Assembly (NCBI RefSeq): GCF_003721225.1
Contig: NZ_RIZI01000106.1
Location: 1-10,320 of the forward strand
Length of the DNA stretch: 10,320 nt
Origin: Acidithiobacillus sulfuriphilus
GTDB lineage: Bacteria; Pseudomonadota; Gammaproteobacteria; Acidithiobacillales; Acidithiobacillaceae
Direction of reading: 5' to 3'
Part shown: one piece after another, positions 6,004 to 10,320 of the stretch
Position numbering within the stretch: the first letter of the stretch is position 1
Layout of the letters: the number at the start of each line of letters is the position of its first letter
Made by a program: the position numbers and the translations under genes
The notes under the pieces: model-generated
Told to the model about the DNA's origin: nothing
Seen by the model: the letters and a program-made list of their open reading frames with translations, nothing else
The model's database searches: none

Positions 6004-7287
6004 ATGGATACCAATATTCTTGGTCGTTTTACCCAACTGGCACTGGGCAGTAACCGCCTCTTGGCTGGGATGCTATTGCTCCTGTCGGCAACGCCTGCCG
6101 GGGCCGCCCCATTGAGCCTGCAGAGCGCGGAGGCCATTGCCCTGCGGCAAAATCCCGGTCTCGGCGCCCTGACCCAAAAGATCGCGGAATTACGGCACCA
6201 AGCCGTGGCGGTAGCCCAACTGCCCGATCCGCATCTCGCCCTCGGTGCGGTCAATGCACCCCTCAACAGCTTCTCCATGAACCAGCAGCAGATGAGCATG
6301 CTGAGCGTGGGCCTGAGCCAGACTTTTCCCTCCTTTGGCAAACTGGGGCTGGAAGGGCAGCAGGCAGGGGTGGAAGCCCAGGCGGCGGCCGATACCCTGC
6401 GCGGCCAGTCTGCCGAGTTGGTGTTATTGCTGCGCCGCGCCTGGCTGCAAGCCCTCTATGCCGAAGATGCCATGGCAACGGTCCGACATCAGGAACAGTT
6501 GCAGACAGAGAGCGTGCAAGCGGCGCTGGCGCTATACCGCTCCGCGCAGGGGTCACAGGCCGATGTACTCCGCGCACAGTTGGCGCGCGACAGTCTGGCC
6601 AATGATATCAATCAATTACAGGCTGAGCAGGCGAGCGATCTGGCGCAAATCGCGCAGATCCTGGATCTACGGGAACCGCCGTCCATAGAAAAGCAATGGC
6701 CGAACCTGCCGCCCCCGCCCACCCTTGCCCAAGCGGAAGCCAGACTTTCCGGCCAACCCCTCCTGCGGTCCGCCCAGGCGCAAACGCGCGCCGCGCAAAT
6801 TGGCGTGCAGGTGGCCAAGCGTGGCTATTGGCCGGAAGTCACGGTCAGCGTCGATTATGGCCAGGATTTCTACCCCGGCAGCCCCAACTGGCTGTCAGCG
6901 GGGGTTAACCTGAGCCTGCCCATATTCCCGGGAGATCGCCAGGACCAGAACATCGCCGCCGCCCGGGCCAAGGCACTACAGGCGCAATATCGCTACGACG
7001 ATCAACACCTTGCCTTGACCCAGCAGGCGCGCGCCACCTTTGCCCGTTATGAAGCCCTCAAGGCCCAGTGGGAGCGCACCGATCGGCAGTTGCTTCCCAC
7101 CGCACGGGATGCCTTTTCCGCAACGCTCGCTGCCTACTCGGGGGGACGTGCCGAACTGAGCGCGGTGCTGCGCACCCAGAAGGAAGTGCTGGACTATGCC
7201 CTGACCCGCCTCCAGTACCGCCGCGACCTGGCCCTCAGCGCCGCAGAACTGGATTTCCTCACCACCGAAGGAGGAACGCAACCATGA
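6004..7287 (+). CDS. cusC: CusC-like outer membrane efflux protein (TolC family)
   Basis: A 427-residue outer membrane factor that would form the trimeric exit duct of a CusCBA pump. A signal peptide ends near PAGA-AP (about residues 34-36). There is no lipobox Cys, so unlike E. coli CusC it is probably not a lipoprotein. Two outer-membrane-efflux repeats follow. Each starts with an amphipathic segment (LSLQSAEAIALRQNPGL; later PTLAQAEARLSGQPLL) and leads to long coiled helices and beta segments such as VGLSQTFPSFGKLG and AGVNLSLPIFPGDRQ. A Met-rich patch (MNQQQMSM) lies in the first half. The start is set at the ATG with GGAG (5993-5996) 7 bases upstream; a TTG at 5986 would add six residues and has no better site. 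The stop overlaps the cusB start (ATGA). Symbol given by family and context. Confidence 0.88.
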   Translation: MDTNILGRFTQLALGSNRLLAGMLLLLSATPAGAAPLSLQSAEAIALRQNPGLGALTQKIAELRHQAVAVAQLPDPHLALGAVNAPLNSFSMNQQQMSMLSVGLSQTFPSFGKLGLEGQQAGVEAQAAADTLRGQSAELVLLLRRAWLQALYAEDAMATVRHQEQLQTESVQAALALYRSAQGSQADVLRAQLARDSLANDINQLQAEQASDLAQIAQILDLREPPSIEKQWPNLPPPPTLAQAEARLSGQPLLRSAQAQTRAAQIGVQVAKRGYWPEVTVSVDYGQDFYPGSPNWLSAGVNLSLPIFPGDRQDQNIAAARAKALQAQYRYDDQHLALTQQARATFARYEALKAQWERTDRQLLPTARDAFSATLAAYSGGRAELSAVLRTQKEVLDYALTRLQYRRDLALSAAELDFLTTEGGTQP

Positions 7288-8732
7288 AGTCGCGCAACTG
7301 GATCATCGGCATGGGCCTGCTGGGCATTGGTGTAGGCCTCGGGGCTGGCGCGGTGTGGTGGCTGCGGGCCCCTGCCGCAGCACCGATCGCCAACTCCGCC
7401 GCAACCCATCCGCAGAAAAGCGCCCAGGAGGGACGGCAGATCCTTTACTGGGCCAACCCCATGAATCCCAGCATCCACTCGGATCATCCCATGAAGGACA
7501 GCATGGGCATGGACTATGTCCCCGTGTATGCCTCCGGACCCGGCGCGCAAAAGGCGTCCGGCCTCAGCATCGATCCGCGCCTGGCGCAAAACCTGGGGGT
7601 GCGTCTCGTGGATGTCCAGCGCCGCCAGATGGGTCAGGCCATCAACACCGTGGGCACCGTGGAGGTGGACGAGAACCGTGTCTATTCCGTCAATCCGCGC
7701 TTCTCCGGCTGGGTGGAACGCTTGAACGTCCGGGCGGTGGGCGACCCCGTGCAGCGGGGTCAGGTACTCGCCGAGATTTATTCTCCCGAGCTGTATAGCG
7801 CCCAGCAGGAATATCTCATTGCCCGCCGCCAGGGCGGGACAACGGAAGACACGGCACTGCTGGCGGCAGCCAGGGCGAAATTGCGACTGCTGGGCATGCC
7901 GGAAGGCGAGATCGCGGCGCTCGCCCGGCACGGCACAGCGGAGCGGGACGTGCCGCTCCTGGCGCCCGCTTCCGGGGTGGTCGAAACCCTCAATGTGCGC
8001 CAGGGTGGTTATGTCTCGCCACAGACGAATATCTATGAAATCGCCAATCTCGACCGGGTATGGGTCAATGTGGCGCTCTACTCCTATCAGTTGCCCTGGG
8101 TACGGATCGGCAACCCCGTGCGCCTGCATCTGCCGGCCTATCCCGGCAAGGCCTGGGAAGGACGTTTGAACTTCCTCTATCCGACCCTCGACCCCAAAAA
8201 CCGGACGGTGACGGCCCGGCTGAGCTTTCCCAATCCCGGCGGGAAGCTGCGCCCCGGCACCTACGCCACCGCCACTATTTTAGCCAGCCCCAAGGAGACC
8301 CTGGCGGTGCCCAGCAGCGCCGTACTGCGTACCGCTCAGGGGGATTACGTGATGCTGGGTGAGGGCCAAGGGCACTTCCTGCCGGTACAGGTCGCCCTGG
8401 GGCCGGAGGCCGACGGCTGGGTAGCCATCGACAAGGGACTCAAGGTGGGCGACCGGGTGGTGGAGAGCGCCCAGTTCCTGCTCTATTCCGAATCCCAGTT
8501 CCAGTCGGTCAAGGCCCGCATGCTGGGTGGCAACACGGCGCCCAGCAAGAGTGCCATGCCAGGCAGTGGAAATTCCCGGTCGCAGAACAGTGGCCTGACT
8601 CAGGGCCGGGAACCCCTGGCGCCGGCCGCTCCCGCCGGGGATGCAGGAGCCCCACCGACGCCACCGGCCTCGTCCGGCCCGGGTGCCATGGCCGGGATGA
8701 ACATGGGTCAGGGAGATCAATCCCATGATTAG
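7284..8732 (+). CDS. cusB: CusB-like periplasmic adaptor (membrane fusion protein)
   Basis: A 482-residue adaptor linking the inner-membrane pump to the outer-membrane duct. An N-terminal membrane anchor (about 6-27) precedes a heavy-metal-binding segment (53-82) with M60, M70, M74 and M76. M60, M74 and M76 correspond closely to the Cu(I)-binding methionines of E. coli CusB. Then come the beta-barrel, lipoyl and hairpin parts: the half-motif around 138-168 (FSGWVERLNVRAVGDPVQRGQ), a helical hairpin about 168-215, the second half-motif about 222-255, and the membrane-proximal domain to about 412. A Pro/Ala/Ser-rich linker and a Met/His-bearing tail (MAGMNMGQGDQSHD) follow, an extension beyond the core. 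AGGAGG (7269-7274) lies 9 bases before the ATG. It overlaps cusC by 4 bases and cusA by 8, indicating tight coupling. Confidence 0.93.
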   Translation: MKSRNWIIGMGLLGIGVGLGAGAVWWLRAPAAAPIANSAATHPQKSAQEGRQILYWANPMNPSIHSDHPMKDSMGMDYVPVYASGPGAQKASGLSIDPRLAQNLGVRLVDVQRRQMGQAINTVGTVEVDENRVYSVNPRFSGWVERLNVRAVGDPVQRGQVLAEIYSPELYSAQQEYLIARRQGGTTEDTALLAAARAKLRLLGMPEGEIAALARHGTAERDVPLLAPASGVVETLNVRQGGYVSPQTNIYEIANLDRVWVNVALYSYQLPWVRIGNPVRLHLPAYPGKAWEGRLNFLYPTLDPKNRTVTARLSFPNPGGKLRPGTYATATILASPKETLAVPSSAVLRTAQGDYVMLGEGQGHFLPVQVALGPEADGWVAIDKGLKVGDRVVESAQFLLYSESQFQSVKARMLGGNTAPSKSAMPGSGNSRSQNSGLTQGREPLAPAAPAGDAGAPPTPPASSGPGAMAGMNMGQGDQSHD

Positions 8733-10320
8733 AGCGATCATGCGTTGGTGTATGGAAAACCGCTTGCTGGTCATGATCGCCGTCCTGGTGTTGATCGTCG
8801 GCGGTACGCTGGCGGTGATCAATATTCCCCTGGAGGCCATCCCCGACATCTCGCCCACCCAGGTCATCATCAAGACCTCCTATCCGGGCCAGGCTCCGCA
8901 GATCGTTCAGGATCAGGTGACCTATCCCCTGGAGACCACCCTGCAGGAGGTGCCCGGTGCACAGGCCGTGCGCGGCTACTCGATGTTCGGGGACTCCTAT
9001 GTCTACGTCCTCTTCAAGGGCGGCACCAGCATCTATCAGGCCCGTAATCTGGTACTCCAGTACCTGAGCCAGGTGCAGTCCAAGCTGCCGCCGGGGATCA
9101 CGCCGGCCCTGGGCCCCAACAGTTCGGGGGTGGACTGGATCTTCGAGTATGCCCTCACCGATCCCAGCGGAACTTTGAATCTAGCCCAACTCACCACCTT
9201 GCAGAACTGGTTCCTCAAGTACGAACTGCAGGGCATCTCCGGCGTCGCGGAGGTGGCTACGGTGGGGGGGATGGTGCAGGAGTATCAGGTGGTGGTGGAC
9301 CCCCAGAAACTCCTCGCCTACAACCTGACCCTGCCGGAGGTGGAGGCCGCCATCCGCGCCGCCAACGGGGAGACCAGCGGCTCGGTGGTGGATATGGGGG
9401 AAGCGAGTTATATCGTCCGTACCTCGGGTTACATCCATTCCCTGAAAGACCTGGAGGATGCGTCGCTGGGGGTGCGCAACGGCGTGCCCATTACGCTGCA
9501 GGAGGTGGCCCGCGTGCAGTTGGGCCCGCAGTTGCCCAACGGCATCGCCGAGCTCAACGGCCAGGGCCAGGTGGTGGGCGGGATCGTAATGATGAACCAG
9601 GGCGGAAACGCCTACGCCCTCATCCGCCAGATCGAGCGCAAGCTGAAGGAAATCCAGCCCTCCCTGCCCAAGGGCGTGAAGGTTGTCACCACCTACAGCC
9701 AAGCCCCGCTCATCCAGCGCAGTATCCATACCCTGACCGGCAAGCTGCTGGAAGAATCCCTGGCGGTGGCGCTCATCTCCCTGCTTTTCCTGCTGCGCGC
9801 GCGTTCCGCCCTGGTGGCCCTCGTCGCCCTGCCGCTGGGGATACTGGCCGCCTTTTTCATCATGTGGTCTCTGGGGATCCCCGCCAACATCATGTCCCTG
9901 GGCGGCATCGCCATCGCCATCGGCGTCATGATGGATGCCCCCGTGGTCATGATCGAGAACATGCACAAGCATCTCGAAAGGGAGTCCGGCGTCGACCCCT
10001 GGGCGGCGGCCATGGCGGCGGCGGAGGAGGTGGGTCCGGCCCTGTTCTTCTCGCTGATCATCATCGCCGTTTCCTTCCTGCCCGTCTTTGCCTTGGGCGG
10101 CGAGGAGGGCAAGCTGTTCGCACCGCTCGCCTTCACCAAGACATTTTCCGTGGCCGCCGCCGCCATTCTCTCGGTAACCCTGGTGCCCATCCTCATGGCC
10201 TGGTTCATCCGCGGACGCATCCTCCCCGAAAGCAAAAACCCCCTGAATCGGGCCTTGGCTTTCCTCTACCGGCCGGTGATCCACGGTGCCCTGCGCGCCC
10301 CCTGGATGATGCTGGTCATC
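8725..10320 (+). CDS. cusA: CusA-like heavy-metal RND efflux pump (partial, runs off right edge)
   Basis: The first 532 codons of an inner-membrane proton-driven pump of the HME-RND family, about half of the usual length of roughly 1040 residues. Visible are helix 1 (about 14-32), the first porter domain with its SYPGQAPQIVQDQVTYPLE segment, and helices from about 340 onward. Helix 4 carries the family signature GVMMDAPVVMIEN (400-412): D404 is the proton-relay Asp. M390, M402 and M409 line up with methionines of the E. coli CusA channel, from memory of its numbering. These support Cu(I)/Ag(I) rather than Zn/Co/Cd specificity. A Pro follows D404-A405 where E. coli has Ala. The start is supported by GGGAGA (8711-8716) 8 bases upstream and the 8-base overlap with cusB. 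The frame is open to the edge; truncation is by the window only. Confidence 0.95.
   Translation, partial: MIRAIMRWCMENRLLVMIAVLVLIVGGTLAVINIPLEAIPDISPTQVIIKTSYPGQAPQIVQDQVTYPLETTLQEVPGAQAVRGYSMFGDSYVYVLFKGGTSIYQARNLVLQYLSQVQSKLPPGITPALGPNSSGVDWIFEYALTDPSGTLNLAQLTTLQNWFLKYELQGISGVAEVATVGGMVQEYQVVVDPQKLLAYNLTLPEVEAAIRAANGETSGSVVDMGEASYIVRTSGYIHSLKDLEDASLGVRNGVPITLQEVARVQLGPQLPNGIAELNGQGQVVGGIVMMNQGGNAYALIRQIERKLKEIQPSLPKGVKVVTTYSQAPLIQRSIHTLTGKLLEESLAVALISLLFLLRARSALVALVALPLGILAAFFIMWSLGIPANIMSLGGIAIAIGVMMDAPVVMIENMHKHLERESGVDPWAAAMAAAEEVGPALFFSLIIIAVSFLPVFALGGEEGKLFAPLAFTKTFSVAAAAILSVTLVPILMAWFIRGRILPESKNPLNRALAFLYRPVIHGALRAPWMMLVI

Noticed and set aside
5206..6036. A 276-residue minus-strand open frame
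   Set aside because: It is antisense to the glutaredoxin and Met-rich genes. Its high His/Gly content mirrors the Met/Cys codons on the real strand.
7194..8129. A 311-residue minus-strand open frame
   Set aside because: Antisense to the end of cusC and the first part of cusB, which are clear family members.
9181..10284. A 367-residue minus-strand open frame rich in Gly, Asp, His and Gln
   Set aside because: Antisense to cusA; its odd composition is a by-product of the opposite strand.
8725..10320. CusA as a truncated pseudogene
   Set aside because: The frame is open to the last base of the window with all motifs intact; the cut is the window edge.

Overview
The window looks like chromosomal DNA of a GC-rich, metal-tolerant gram-negative proteobacterium. 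The gene set would fit Acidithiobacillus or a similar metal-exposed genus, but that is an impression from the proteins, not a proof. Third codon positions are mostly G/C, except in the small membrane-protein gene at 625-1278, which uses more A/T-ending codons than its neighbours.

Layout. Positions 2-145 hold the 3' end of an unrecognised Cys-containing protein. A tRNA-Val(CAC) gene lies on the minus strand (275-349) with a hairpin terminator just beyond it (235-267). Positions 350-624 have no long gene but carry a possible promoter, a hairpin and a 12-codon leader frame that overlaps the next start. The gene at 625-1278 encodes a five-helix protein built from two DUF202 units. A hairpin at 1355-1385 separates it from a convergent 1024-residue c-di-GMP enzyme (1429-4503, minus), read as membrane sensor, PAS, GGDEF, EAL and a C-terminal zinc-binding CZB-like domain.

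Divergent from the c-di-GMP enzyme, a MerR-type promoter (4611-4642) appears to drive a metal-resistance operon that runs to the right edge: DUF302 protein, glutaredoxin, an exported Met/Cys/His-rich protein, then cusC-, cusB- and cusA-like genes for a tripartite Cu(I)/Ag(I) efflux pump. CusA is cut by the window end after 532 codons.

Working model: a MerR-family regulator encoded elsewhere senses a soft metal and switches on the operon. The glutaredoxin and DUF302 protein would handle thiol or metal stress in the cytoplasm. The exported Met-rich protein would bind metal in the periplasm, where CusF usually acts, and CusCBA would export it. The divergent CZB-GGDEF-EAL protein could connect metal status to c-di-GMP and so to attachment or biofilm. 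The most interesting items are the GGDEF-EAL-CZB architecture beside the efflux operon, the three accessory genes ahead of cusCBA, and the DUF202 tandem with its leader peptide.
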